64,000 bases of DNA from an uncultured Clostridia bacterium (GTDB lineage Bacteria; Bacillota; Clostridia; Oscillospirales; Acutalibacteraceae). This document shows positions 1 through 7,981 of this stretch, piece after piece. The translations under genes and the position numbers were made by a program. The notes beneath the pieces were generated by a model. The model searched no databases, was not told where the DNA came from, and was given only the letters and a program-made list of their open reading frames with translations. The first letter of the stretch is position 1, and each line of letters begins with the position of its first letter. The stretch lies in the NCBI GenBank assembly GCA_945912145.1, contig CAMEBF010000001.1:531361-595360 (forward strand), written 5' to 3'.

Positions 1-1050
1 ATGTCCGACCCTCAGTCCCAGAACAAAGAGCAGTACGAAAGCTCCTGGGCATCTGTCGTCGAAACAGCGTTCAATCTCTATCCCGACGCAAAATTCATCA
101 TGAACACAGGTGACCTCGTTGATCACGGCAACAACTCCTGGCAATGGCAATGGATGTTCGACACCGCGTCAAAGAATCTGATGAACACCTATCTGATGCC
201 GACGACCGGCAATCATGAAGGCAAGGCGGATTATGCGACGGTCAACAACTTTGCGCTTTCGGGTGTTCCCGAACAGGATACCGCAACAGGCGTTTACTAT
301 TCTTTTGATTATAACAATGTTCACATTGCGGTACTGAACACCAACGATCTCGACGAAAACGACGCACTTTCCGCAAAGCAGATCGAGTGGCTCAAAGCCG
401 ACATGAACGGCAGCGATGCACAGTGGAAAATCGTCGCACTTCATAAAGCACCCTATTCCAACGGCTCGCATTACAATGATGACGATGTCTGCGCAATCCG
501 TGACCAGCTCAGCGTGCTGATGCCGCAACTGAATATCGACTTAGTGCTTCAGGGACACGATCATGTTTACATGAGAACCTACGCCCTTGACAGCAACAAA
601 GTCACAGATACGAACCGAATCTATCTGACACACAATGGTAAACAATATAAGACAGACGTTCAGCCGACCGGCACGACCTACGTCATCAGCGGCACGGCAG
701 GCGTCAAGACCTATCTGCAAAAAGACGAGGCACTCACCGACGAGTATTTTCCGAGAGCCGAAGTCATCAAAGTCGCTGATTCTTCGATGTTCTCCGCGAT
801 TCAGATTGAAGGCGGCGTGCTCTACTTCGACGCGTATAAGGTGACAGACGGAAAAGCCGTCGCAATGGATTCCTTTGCGATTCAGAAAGACACCAATGCA
901 GGCGAATACGCAGGTGACTGCGAGGATGTCTCCGCAGACAAACAGAATGCGGCACAGACCTCTATCGGCAGCTTCTTCCAAAAACTCGCAAATTTCATCA
1001 TCAGGCTGCTGCGCTTCCTCGGCAAAATCTCGGAGATGTATTTCTCCTGA
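1..1050 (+). CDS. Metallophosphoesterase (calcineurin-like / purple acid phosphatase-type), 5' end cut by window
   Basis: C-terminal 349 codons of a binuclear metal phosphoesterase. Visible metal-ligand motifs are TGDLVDHG (residues 36-43), GNHE (70-73), a His in LHK (about 149) and GHDHVYMR (185-192). The first D-x-H ligand motif of the family is missing, so the gene almost certainly begins upstream and the ATG at base 1 is an internal Met. The spacing fits purple acid phosphatase-like secreted phosphoesterases of Firmicutes. The C-terminus, after a linker rich in polar residues, ends in a short cationic-hydrophobic stretch (about residues 323-345) that could associate with the membrane. That last point is inference. 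A strong intrinsic terminator follows 15 bases after the stop. The substrate cannot be told from the sequence. Confidence 0.85.
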   Translation: MSDPQSQNKEQYESSWASVVETAFNLYPDAKFIMNTGDLVDHGNNSWQWQWMFDTASKNLMNTYLMPTTGNHEGKADYATVNNFALSGVPEQDTATGVYYSFDYNNVHIAVLNTNDLDENDALSAKQIEWLKADMNGSDAQWKIVALHKAPYSNGSHYNDDDVCAIRDQLSVLMPQLNIDLVLQGHDHVYMRTYALDSNKVTDTNRIYLTHNGKQYKTDVQPTGTTYVISGTAGVKTYLQKDEALTDEYFPRAEVIKVADSSMFSAIQIEGGVLYFDAYKVTDGKAVAMDSFAIQKDTNAGEYAGDCEDVSADKQNAAQTSIGSFFQKLANFIIRLLRFLGKISEMYFS

Positions 1051-1065
1051 ATCCCATCAATTCCG

Positions 1066-1101
1066 GACAGGATAAGTTTTTCGCTTATCCTGTCTTTTTT
1101 T
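1066..1101 (+). terminator. Intrinsic terminator after the phosphoesterase
   Basis: Perfect 11-bp stem (GACAGGATAAG at 1066-1076, CTTATCCTGTC at 1084-1094) with a 7-base loop, followed by a run of seven T. It isolates the phosphoesterase from the regulator promoter a few bases on. Confidence 0.93.
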
Positions 1102-1103
1102 AC

Positions 1104-1131
1104 TTGACAAATCTGTTTTATCTGCTATAAT
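1104..1131 (+). promoter_or_regulatory. Consensus sigma-A promoter for the Crp/Fnr gene
   Basis: TTGACA at 1104-1109 and TATAAT at 1126-1131 with a 16-base spacer and an extended -10 (TGC before TATAAT). It lies 33 bases before the GTG start at 1165. Confidence 0.88.
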
Positions 1132-1164
1132 GTATCAAGTGAGACATATTTTGGGGTGTTTTTG

Positions 1165-1830
1165 GTGAAACAAACATTTTTGGAGACGCTGCGTACCTGT
1201 CCTCTTTTTCGTGAGGTCAGTAATGACGATCTGCAAATCATCGCAGACGACTATGCGTCACTCACGGTTTCCGAAAAGAACAGCGTGATTTTTTCCGAAA
1301 CGCAGTATGAAAAGGCGCTGATGATCCTCTTAAAAGGACGTGCTACTGTCACGAAAAACGGCGGCAGCGGAAAAATTCTGATGAGTGTTCTCGAAAAAGG
1401 CGATATTTTCGGCATGGCGGCTCTTTTTTACGAGGATGAACCGTTTCTGACCGAGATTACTGCTCTCGATAAAGTGACGATGCTGATGATTTCCAAGGAA
1501 AATCTGAAGAAGATTTTTGTCAGATGGCCCGTTGTTTCGGAAAACTATATCACAATTCTTTCCGAAAAAATCCACTTTCTCAACCGCAAGATCAGCACCT
1601 ACACAAAGGGAGATACGCTCAGAAAAGTCGCGTCGTTCCTGCTCCAATATACCGACGCCGGAACAAAAACGGCAACTCTTCCCTACAGCATGACCGACAT
1701 GGCGGACGCGCTCAACACCGGACGGGCTTCTGTCTACCGCGCATTCGATGCGCTCGAAAACGACGGCATTATCAAACGAAGCGGCAGGTCGGTCGCGATT
1801 CTTGATTTCGCCGCCTTACAAAATATATAA
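1165..1830 (+). CDS. Crp/Fnr-family transcriptional regulator
   Basis: About 221 aa. The N-terminal half (roughly residues 10-120) is a cyclic-nucleotide-binding-type beta-roll. A long dimerisation helix follows, and then a winged helix (roughly 160-210) with the segment MADALNTGRASVYRAFDAL as recognition helix. There is no N-terminal Cys cluster, so an Fe-S Fnr sensor is unlikely and the ligand is unknown. The GTG at 1165 is preferred over the upstream GTG at 1156 because GGGGTG (1153-1158) then sits six bases before it as ribosome site. Only about 50 bases separate it from the ABC transporter lipoprotein gene and no terminator is seen between, so it probably controls, and is transcribed with, that importer. 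Confidence 0.88.
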   Translation: MKQTFLETLRTCPLFREVSNDDLQIIADDYASLTVSEKNSVIFSETQYEKALMILLKGRATVTKNGGSGKILMSVLEKGDIFGMAALFYEDEPFLTEITALDKVTMLMISKENLKKIFVRWPVVSENYITILSEKIHFLNRKISTYTKGDTLRKVASFLLQYTDAGTKTATLPYSMTDMADALNTGRASVYRAFDALENDGIIKRSGRSVAILDFAALQNI

Positions 1831-1879
1831 GGCTATTTAGCTTTACATAATCCATACTACACTTATAGGAGTGACCAAC

Positions 1880-2926
1880 ATGAAAACTAAAAAAATCATT
1901 GCTGTTCTGATGGCGTTGGCTCTTTTGCTCGTGTCCTTTGCCGCGTGCTCTGCCGACAAGACGCCTGACGAACCCACAACAGATGCCGGGACATCCGTGC
2001 AGACCTCGGAACCGGACAGCGTTCCCGAAAGCACCGGCGTAATCAACGTCTCTGTTCTGAAAGGCCCTACAGGCATCGGTGGTGCCTATCTCTGGACAAA
2101 ATCCGACAACGGCGAAACCGCCAACACCTACAACATCACACTTGACACCGATGCGACAGTTGTTGGGCCGAAGCTTATGACAGGTGAATACGATATCGCG
2201 TCGATTCCGACCAACCTTGCCGCGTCTCTGTATCAGAAATCACAGGGCAAGGTCAAAGTTATCGCCGTCAATACCCTTGGCGTGCTCTATCTCGTCACAA
2301 AAGACAACGCCGTAACTTCCCTTAACGACCTGAAAGGCAAAACTATTCTCGCTTCCGGTCAAGGCACAATCGCGGAATATGCGCTCAATTATGTGCTTGA
2401 ATCCAATGGCTATACGATCGGTACGGATGTGAACATCGAGTTTACAAGCGAGCATTCCGAATCCGTCGCGAAGGCACTTGCCGGCGGCTATGACGTCGTG
2501 CTGCTTCCCGAACCCTTTGTCACACAGCTTCAGGTCAAAGACGCGTCGTTCTCCGTCGGCATCAATCTGACGGAAGAATGGGAAAAACTCGGCAACACAA
2601 CGCTTGCCATGGGCTGCATTGCGGTAAACGCCAACTTCTACGAGAACAACAAGGCAGCCGTTGCCGCGTTCCTCAAGGATTACGCAGAGTCGGCGGCCTA
2701 TGCCAACGAGCATGTTGAAGAGGCAGCAAAACTTGTCGAATCGCATGATATCATGCCGGCAGCCGTCGCCCAGAAAGCGATTCCGAACTGCAACATCGTC
2801 TGCTTAACAGGCGATGAAATGAAGGCTGCGCTGACAGGTTGCTACAGCGTACTGTTCGAGCAGAACCCGAAGATCATCGGCGGCAGTATGCCTGCGGACG
2901 ATTTCTACGTCTATGCAGAAAATTAA
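1880..2926 (+). CDS. ABC transporter substrate-binding lipoprotein (NitT/TauT, NMT1-like)
   Basis: About 348 aa. The signal peptide ends in a lipobox with the acylated Cys at residue 23 (SFAAC), followed by an acidic, Thr-rich linker typical of Gram-positive lipoproteins. The mature part has the two-lobed solute-binding pattern of the NMT1/SsuA/TauA superfamily: a GPTG loop near residue 60, LNDLKGKTI near 155 and VVLLPEPF near 215. The start at 1880 is chosen over the in-frame GTG at 1871 because AGGAG (1868-1872) is then properly spaced. It is the first gene of a substrate-binding/permease/ATPase set and overlaps the permease by 14 bases. Ligand is unknown; sulfonates, nitrate, pyrimidines and other small anions are all transported by this superfamily. 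Confidence 0.9.
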   Translation: MKTKKIIAVLMALALLLVSFAACSADKTPDEPTTDAGTSVQTSEPDSVPESTGVINVSVLKGPTGIGGAYLWTKSDNGETANTYNITLDTDATVVGPKLMTGEYDIASIPTNLAASLYQKSQGKVKVIAVNTLGVLYLVTKDNAVTSLNDLKGKTILASGQGTIAEYALNYVLESNGYTIGTDVNIEFTSEHSESVAKALAGGYDVVLLPEPFVTQLQVKDASFSVGINLTEEWEKLGNTTLAMGCIAVNANFYENNKAAVAAFLKDYAESAAYANEHVEEAAKLVESHDIMPAAVAQKAIPNCNIVCLTGDEMKAALTGCYSVLFEQNPKIIGGSMPADDFYVYAEN

Positions 2927-3668
2927 AAAACTGCTGAAAACAATTTTCATTGCGCTCATCTGGCTCGGCATCTGGCAGATTCTTTCTGCCATTGCCGGGC
3001 TTTCGGTGCTTTTGCCCTCGCCGCTTGAGACGATTCATGAGCTTCGGCTCTTAGCCGTCACGACGAGCTTCTGGCAGTCTGTCCTTACCTCCATCGTACG
3101 CATTGCAATCGGTTTTCTGTTCGGCACCGTTATCGGTGTACTGACTGCCGCCGCGTCTGCTTTTTCAAAGATAACCAATGACTTTTTAGAGCCGATTGTT
3201 CACATCATCAAAGCGACGCCCGTCGCTTCGTTTATCGTGCTCGCCGTCGTGTGGCTCAAATCGGGCAACGTGCCGTCATTCACCTCGATGCTGATGGTGT
3301 TCCCTATCGTTTGGATGAATGTTTGCACCGGGATTCGCGAGACCGACAAAAATCTGCTCGAAATGGCGGATGCATTCGGCGTCCCTAAAAACAAAAAATT
3401 TATGAAAATCTATTTGCCGTCCGTCAGACCCTATTTTATTTCGGCGGCGACGACCGCCATGGGACTCGCCTGGAAATCGGGTATTGCGGCGGAGGTTATC
3501 TGCAATCCGAAAAATTCAATCGGAAGCGGCATTTACGCCTCCAAAATCTATCTTGAAACGCCGAAACTGTTCGCATGGACGGCTGTTGTCGTGCTGCTGA
3601 GTATCGCGCTCGAAAAAATCATGCTCCGTCTGCTGAAAAGGAGGAAAAAATATGATAAGCATTCGTAA
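2913..3668 (+). CDS. ABC transporter permease (SsuC/TauC-type)
   Basis: 251 aa, about six membrane segments. It has the cytoplasmic EAA loop typical of BPD-type permeases (around residues 150-170, EMADAFGVPKNKKFMKIYLP), which contacts the ATPase. Length fits the SsuC/TauC/ThiX group. It overlaps the 3' end of the substrate-binding gene by 14 bases and the ATPase gene by 17 bases, which supports translational coupling of the three subunits. Confidence 0.92.
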   Translation: MQKIKKLLKTIFIALIWLGIWQILSAIAGLSVLLPSPLETIHELRLLAVTTSFWQSVLTSIVRIAIGFLFGTVIGVLTAAASAFSKITNDFLEPIVHIIKATPVASFIVLAVVWLKSGNVPSFTSMLMVFPIVWMNVCTGIRETDKNLLEMADAFGVPKNKKFMKIYLPSVRPYFISAATTAMGLAWKSGIAAEVICNPKNSIGSGIYASKIYLETPKLFAWTAVVVLLSIALEKIMLRLLKRRKKYDKHS

Positions 3669-4293
3669 TCTTTCCAAAACCTTTAACGGCAAGGCGGTCT
3701 TATCGGATTTTACCGCAGAATTCAAAGAGGGGCAATCAATCTGCATCATGGGGCCGTCCGGCATCGGTAAAACCACACTGCTGCGATTGCTGGCAGGTCT
3801 CGAAAAAGCGGATTCGGGAGAGATTGCAGGTCTTGACGGCAAGAAAAAATCCTTTATTTTTCAGGAAAACCGTCTACTCCCGTGGCTGAGTCTTTATGAT
3901 AATATGCGTTTCGTCACGAACGACGCCGAAAAAATCGAAACCGCTTTAAAACAAACGGGACTCTGGGACGACCGAAGCAAAATGCCGGATGAACTCAGCG
4001 GCGGCATGGCGCGGCGAGCAGCGATTGCAAGAGCGGCGGCGGTCGGCGGCGATGTGTTTTTCATTGACGAACCCCTCTACGGGCTTGACGTCAGAACGAG
4101 CCGCGACATTCTGTCTCTCATTAAAGAAACGATCCGAGGTAAGACGTCATTCATTGTCACGCACAGTCCGGAGGAAGCGTATTTTCTGGCAGATTCCATT
4201 TTCTTTTTGCAGCAGTCTCCCGTTTCACAGGGCATGATCAAAAATATTACCGACTTTTCCTCTCCGGAGGACATCAAAAATCAACTTTTGTAG
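3652..4293 (+). CDS. ABC transporter ATP-binding protein
   Basis: 213 aa. Walker A GPSGIGKT (about 32-39), Q-loop in FQENRLLPW, a signature loop LSGGMARRAAIARA and Walker B FFIDEPLYGLD are all present, as is a switch His in IVTHS. It is somewhat shorter than the usual 240-260 aa of SsuB/TauB, with no extra C-terminal domain. A strong AGGAGG precedes the ATG inside the permease coding sequence. It is the energy subunit of the importer encoded from 1880. Confidence 0.93.
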   Translation: MISIRNLSKTFNGKAVLSDFTAEFKEGQSICIMGPSGIGKTTLLRLLAGLEKADSGEIAGLDGKKKSFIFQENRLLPWLSLYDNMRFVTNDAEKIETALKQTGLWDDRSKMPDELSGGMARRAAIARAAAVGGDVFFIDEPLYGLDVRTSRDILSLIKETIRGKTSFIVTHSPEEAYFLADSIFFLQQSPVSQGMIKNITDFSSPEDIKNQLL

Positions 4294-4350
4294 AATTTAG
4301 TCTTGCAAAACGCGACCGAATGCAGTACTCTTATAGAGAGGTGTTTTGAT

Positions 4351-5184
4351 ATGGATTCTCCAAAAGAAATTGCGCTGCATTATTCCGGCATCGCGAAGAG
4401 TAAAGCGTCGCTCACCGTTTTGCAAACGCTCCTTCTTGGCGTTCTCGCCGGACTGTTTATCGCATTTGCCGGCGTCGCATCTGCGGCGGCTTCATCAACC
4501 GTTTCCAATCCGTCGATCGCAAAGCTCATTTCTGCCGCCGTCTTCCCTGCCGGGCTTGCAATGGTGGTCGTTGCCGGGTCTGAACTCTTTACGGGCAACT
4601 GTCTGCTGATTATCGGCGTTTTGCAGAAAGATATTACATTTCTTCAGATGCTCCGCAATCTCATCCTCGTCTACATAGGCAACGCGATTGGCAGCGCGCT
4701 GACCGCTCTTATCGCATTTTACGGCAAGGCTTTTTCCGCATTCTCGGGTCAGTTTGCTGTGAGCGTGCTCAAAACGGCTGCCGCAAAGTCCGCTATGGGC
4801 TTTTCGCAGGCTCTCGTTTTAGGCATCGGCTGCAACATTCTTGTCTGCATCGCCGTCTGGATGTCGTTCGGCGCGAAGACCGTCGGCGGAAAAATTGCCG
4901 CCGTCTTTTTCCCCATTATGGCGTTTGTCGTCAGCAGCTTCGAGCACTCCGTCGCGAATATGTATTATCTGACGGCAGGTCTCCTCGCAAAAACGGACGC
5001 CGCCTATCTTGCAGCCGCAACCGAAGTCGGTGTAGACGTATCTTCCGTAACGATCGGTAACGCGCTGCTTCATAATCTTCTGCCGGCAACAATCGGAAAC
5101 ATCATCGGCGGAATGCTTCTTGTCGGCGTGTTCTATTGGCTGATTTACTTAAGAAAAAGCGAAAAAAAGACAGTAGCGCAGTAA
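4351..5184 (+). CDS. Formate/nitrite transporter (FNT) family channel
   Basis: About 277 aa with six predicted membrane spans. Two FNT hallmarks are seen: AGSELFTGNC (about residues 74-83), which shapes the first half-helix, and SFEHSVANMYY (about 194-204), which carries the central His of the pore. FNT proteins are pentameric channels for formate, nitrite or hydrosulfide; which anion this one passes cannot be said. GAGAGGTG at 4336-4343 fixes the ATG at 4351. It begins 57 bases after the ABC ATPase gene on the same strand, so read-through from the Crp/Fnr promoter is likely. Confidence 0.92.
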   Translation: MDSPKEIALHYSGIAKSKASLTVLQTLLLGVLAGLFIAFAGVASAAASSTVSNPSIAKLISAAVFPAGLAMVVVAGSELFTGNCLLIIGVLQKDITFLQMLRNLILVYIGNAIGSALTALIAFYGKAFSAFSGQFAVSVLKTAAAKSAMGFSQALVLGIGCNILVCIAVWMSFGAKTVGGKIAAVFFPIMAFVVSSFEHSVANMYYLTAGLLAKTDAAYLAAATEVGVDVSSVTIGNALLHNLLPATIGNIIGGMLLVGVFYWLIYLRKSEKKTVAQ

Positions 5185-5251
5185 TTGTCAAATTTGTACG
5201 AATCCCGCCGTTTGAAATTATAAAAATACAGCACCTTTTTTTCATTTTTTA

Positions 5252-5280
5252 TTGACTTTATGCAAAAATTGGATTATAAT
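5252..5280 (+). promoter_or_regulatory. Strong promoter of the D-amino acid / 5-oxoproline operon
   Basis: TTGACT at 5252-5257 and TATAAT at 5275-5280 with a 17-base spacer. The predicted start of transcription is near 5287, just ahead of a terminator-like hairpin, leaving a leader of roughly 120 bases before the ATG at 5409. Confidence 0.8.
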
Positions 5281-5295
5281 CAATCTTGCAGCAAT

Positions 5296-5345
5296 GGCGC
5301 TGAATGTATATTTACTCACATGAATATATATTCCGCGCCTTTTTT
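5296..5345 (+). terminator. Leader terminator / candidate attenuator upstream of dat
   Basis: Long hairpin: GGCGC (5296-5300) pairs with GCGCC (5335-5339) and, inside it, an 11-bp stem (5302-5312 with 5323-5333, one G-U) closes a 10-base loop. Six T residues follow at 5340-5345. It lies between the promoter at 5252-5280 and the first gene, so it should stop transcription unless relieved. Confidence 0.72.
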
Positions 5346-5408
5346 ACGACTATTTTTCATAGCGGACTTGTCCGTTATGTGACAGAACGAAAGGATATGT
5401 TATTCAAA

Positions 5409-6254
5409 ATGAAGACTCTTGGCTACTACAACGGAAAATTTGACGAGATCGAAAATATGACCGTCCCGATGAACGACCGCGTCTGCTACTTCGGCGATGG
5501 CTGCTATGACGCGACCTATTCGCGCAATCACATCATTTACAATCTTGATGAACATATTGACCGTTTCTATAACAGCGCAGCGCTTCTGAAAATTCAGCTT
5601 CCGCACACCAAAGACGAGATGAAAGCGATTCTGTGCGACATGGTCTCCAAAATGGACGACGGCGACTGCTTCGTTTACTGGCAGGCCACGAGAGGAACCG
5701 GCATGAGAAACCATGCGTTCCCCAAGGACGGCAGCAAGGCGAACATCTGGATCACGCTCAAGCCCTGCAAGACCCAGCCCATTGACACAAAGCTCAAGGT
5801 CATCACGGTTGAGGACACCCGTTTCCTGCACTGCAACATCAAAACGCTGAACCTTCTCCCCTCCGTTATGGCGTATGAGCAGGCTGTGGAAGCCGGTTGT
5901 GACGAGGCAATTTTCCACCGCCACGGCAGAGTGACGGAATGCGCGCACAGCAACATTCATATTATTAAAGACAATATCCTTGTCACCGCGCCGACCGATC
6001 ATTTGATCCTGCCCGGTATCGCCAGAGCAAACATGATCAAGATGTGCAAGAAGCTCGGTTACGGCGTGGACGAAACGGAATACACGCTTGACGATCTGAT
6101 GAATGCAGACGAAGTCATTCTTTCAAGCTCCGGTTCTTTCTGCATTCAGGTTGTTGAGGTTGACGGCAAAAAGGTCGGCGGCAAGAACCCCGAAATGCTC
6201 CACGCGCTTCAGAATGCTCTTGTCGAGGACTTCATGGCTGCTACAGACAAATAA
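5409..6254 (+). CDS. dat: D-amino-acid aminotransferase (class IV aminotransferase)
   Basis: 281 aa, the normal length for D-alanine aminotransferases. It is a PLP enzyme that moves amino groups between D-amino acids and 2-oxoacids (D-Ala + 2-oxoglutarate to D-Glu + pyruvate). The PLP lysine is K145 in NIKTLNLL, with Glu177 in GRVTE, and an RNHxFP motif (100-105) resembles the carboxylate trap of DAAT enzymes rather than branched-chain aminotransferases. Start chosen at 5409 because MKTLGYYNG is the usual N-terminus; the closer ATG at 5397 abuts the AAAGGA ribosome site. First gene of a seven-gene operon with 5-oxoprolinase and alanine racemase. A 4-amino-4-deoxychorismate lyase is the alternative but fits the context less well. 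Confidence 0.85.
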   Translation: MKTLGYYNGKFDEIENMTVPMNDRVCYFGDGCYDATYSRNHIIYNLDEHIDRFYNSAALLKIQLPHTKDEMKAILCDMVSKMDDGDCFVYWQATRGTGMRNHAFPKDGSKANIWITLKPCKTQPIDTKLKVITVEDTRFLHCNIKTLNLLPSVMAYEQAVEAGCDEAIFHRHGRVTECAHSNIHIIKDNILVTAPTDHLILPGIARANMIKMCKKLGYGVDETEYTLDDLMNADEVILSSSGSFCIQVVEVDGKKVGGKNPEMLHALQNALVEDFMAATDK

Positions 6255-6290
6255 TTCACTTCCCACCCCAACCGGAGAGGATATGATAGA

Positions 6291-7022
6291 ATGGATACCG
6301 AAAACACCGTTCGGTTTCTTTTCTGCGGAGACTGTTCGCTTTCCGTCGAATTCGGGAACGAAATCAGTCCCGACTGCAACAATCGCATAAGAGGTCTTAC
6401 GGATGCGCTCACAAAAAAACCGATTCGCGGCATTTCCGAGTGTATCCCGACTTACCGTTCGCTGCTTATCAACTACGATCCGGGTGTGATAAGCGGCGAC
6501 AGCCTTATTCTCAAAATAAAAAAGCGACTGTCTGCCCTTTCGGATGTTTCCGACGGACAAAAGAATATTATCGTCATTCCCGTCTGTTATGACGGCGAAT
6601 TTGCGCCGGATATGGACAATGTCTGCTCACACGCGAAGCTGTCGAAAGAAGAAGTCGTCAGGATTCATTCGGGGCGTGATTACCTCATCTATATGCTCGG
6701 CTTCCTGCCCGGCTTCCCCTATCTCGGCGGTCTCGATGAGCGCATCCACACGCCGCGTCTTGAATCTCCGCGAACGACCATTCCTGCCGGCAGCGTCGGT
6801 ATCGGCGGCAAGCAGACGGGTATTTATCCGCTGGCATCTCCCGGCGGCTGGCAGCTTATCGGCCGCACACCGCTCAAGCCCTATGACCCCGAACGGGAAG
6901 AGCCGTTTCTCTACGCCGCAGGGGATTATATCCGCTTCAAGCCCGTCTCTTTACAGGAATATGACAGCATCAAAGCGCAGTGCGACAACGGAACCTACAA
7001 GGTCGAAAGGATAAAGGAGTAG
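6291..7022 (+). CDS. pxpB: 5-oxoprolinase subunit PxpB (KipI-like)
   Basis: 243 aa. Matches the PxpB/KipI (allophanate hydrolase subunit 1) family across its length. Visible are the segment YLIYMLGFLPGFPYLGG (about 127-143), then PRTTIPAGSVGIGGKQTGIYP and the terminal SPGGWQLIGRTP. PxpB acts with PxpC and PxpA in ATP-dependent opening of 5-oxoproline (pyroglutamate) to glutamate. GGAGAGG precedes the ATG by ten bases. It ends two bases before pxpC starts, as expected for partner subunits. Confidence 0.95.
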   Translation: MDTENTVRFLFCGDCSLSVEFGNEISPDCNNRIRGLTDALTKKPIRGISECIPTYRSLLINYDPGVISGDSLILKIKKRLSALSDVSDGQKNIIVIPVCYDGEFAPDMDNVCSHAKLSKEEVVRIHSGRDYLIYMLGFLPGFPYLGGLDERIHTPRLESPRTTIPAGSVGIGGKQTGIYPLASPGGWQLIGRTPLKPYDPEREEPFLYAAGDYIRFKPVSLQEYDSIKAQCDNGTYKVERIKE

Positions 7023-7024
7023 CT

Positions 7025-7969
7025 ATGGGACTGAAAATCACATCGCCCGGTTTGCTGACGACGGTGCAGGATCTCGGTCGCTTCGGTCTGATGGCAAAGG
7101 GTTTTTCGCAGTCGGGCGCGATGGACGCCGACGCCTTTCTGACAGCAAACCGCCTGCTTTCCAACAACGATTCTGAGGGCGCGCTCGAAATGACGCTGAT
7201 GGGTATCTCGGGAGAATTCACCGAGGACTGCGTGATCGCCGTCACAGGCGCGGACATGGGTTGGCAACTCAACGATAAAGAGCTGATTCGCTATCAAGCA
7301 ACCGAAGTCAAAAAAGGCGACAAAATCAAATCAACTGCCGCGAAAAACGGCATGAGAGCGTATCTGGCTGTTGCCGGAGGCTTCGACATTCCTGTTGTAC
7401 TGGGCAGTTATTCCACCAATCTGAAATGCGGCATCGGCGGTTTTCACGGACGCAAAATTCAAACAGGAGACGAGTTGCCGTTCCGATTTGAAAGAGGTCA
7501 GCTTCTCGCGAAATACAAGGGAACGTCGGAGATCCCGACATACGACGACGAGGAAATCACCGTTCGCGTCGTCTTAGGACCGCAGGATGATTATTTTACC
7601 GAAGACGGAAAAAAGACGTTTTTGTCATCGCCCTACACGGTCACGATGGAATCCGACCGCATGGGCATTCGTCTCGACGGCGAAAAAATCGAAGCCACAG
7701 ACGGCGTCGATATCATTTCCGACGGTATCGCCTTAGGCTCTGTGCAGATTCCGTCCTCCGGCAAACCCATCATCATGATGGCAGACCGACAGACGACCGG
7801 CGGCTACGCCAAGATTGCGACCGTCATTTCGGTGGATATTCCAAAAATAGCGCAGACAAAGCCCGGCGCAAAGCTGTATTTCAAGGCGGTTTCTCCCGCC
7901 GAAGCGCAAAAAATTTACAAAAGACACAAACGCGAGCTGGCATGGCTCGAGTATCGACTTTTATTCTGA
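7025..7969 (+). CDS. pxpC: 5-oxoprolinase subunit PxpC (KipA-like, biotin-dependent-carboxylase-like domain)
   Basis: 314 aa. N-terminus (SPGLLTTVQDLGRFG) is the hallmark of the KipA/allophanate hydrolase subunit 2 family; further conserved blocks are SGAMD (about 31-35), AVAGGFD and the MADRQTTGGYAKIA segment near the end. Partner of PxpB in 5-oxoprolinase. The ATG at 7025 is set by AAAGGAG at 7014-7020; a longer reading of this frame would run into pxpB without a ribosome site. Confidence 0.95.
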   Translation: MGLKITSPGLLTTVQDLGRFGLMAKGFSQSGAMDADAFLTANRLLSNNDSEGALEMTLMGISGEFTEDCVIAVTGADMGWQLNDKELIRYQATEVKKGDKIKSTAAKNGMRAYLAVAGGFDIPVVLGSYSTNLKCGIGGFHGRKIQTGDELPFRFERGQLLAKYKGTSEIPTYDDEEITVRVVLGPQDDYFTEDGKKTFLSSPYTVTMESDRMGIRLDGEKIEATDGVDIISDGIALGSVQIPSSGKPIIMMADRQTTGGYAKIATVISVDIPKIAQTKPGAKLYFKAVSPAEAQKIYKRHKRELAWLEYRLLF

Positions 7970-7981
7970 CAGGTGATTGAC

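Noticed and set aside
5346..5408. Known riboswitch class in the oxoproline operon leader
   Set aside because: Apart from the terminator and a small CGGAC/GTCCG repeat, I cannot match the leader to any riboswitch core I know.
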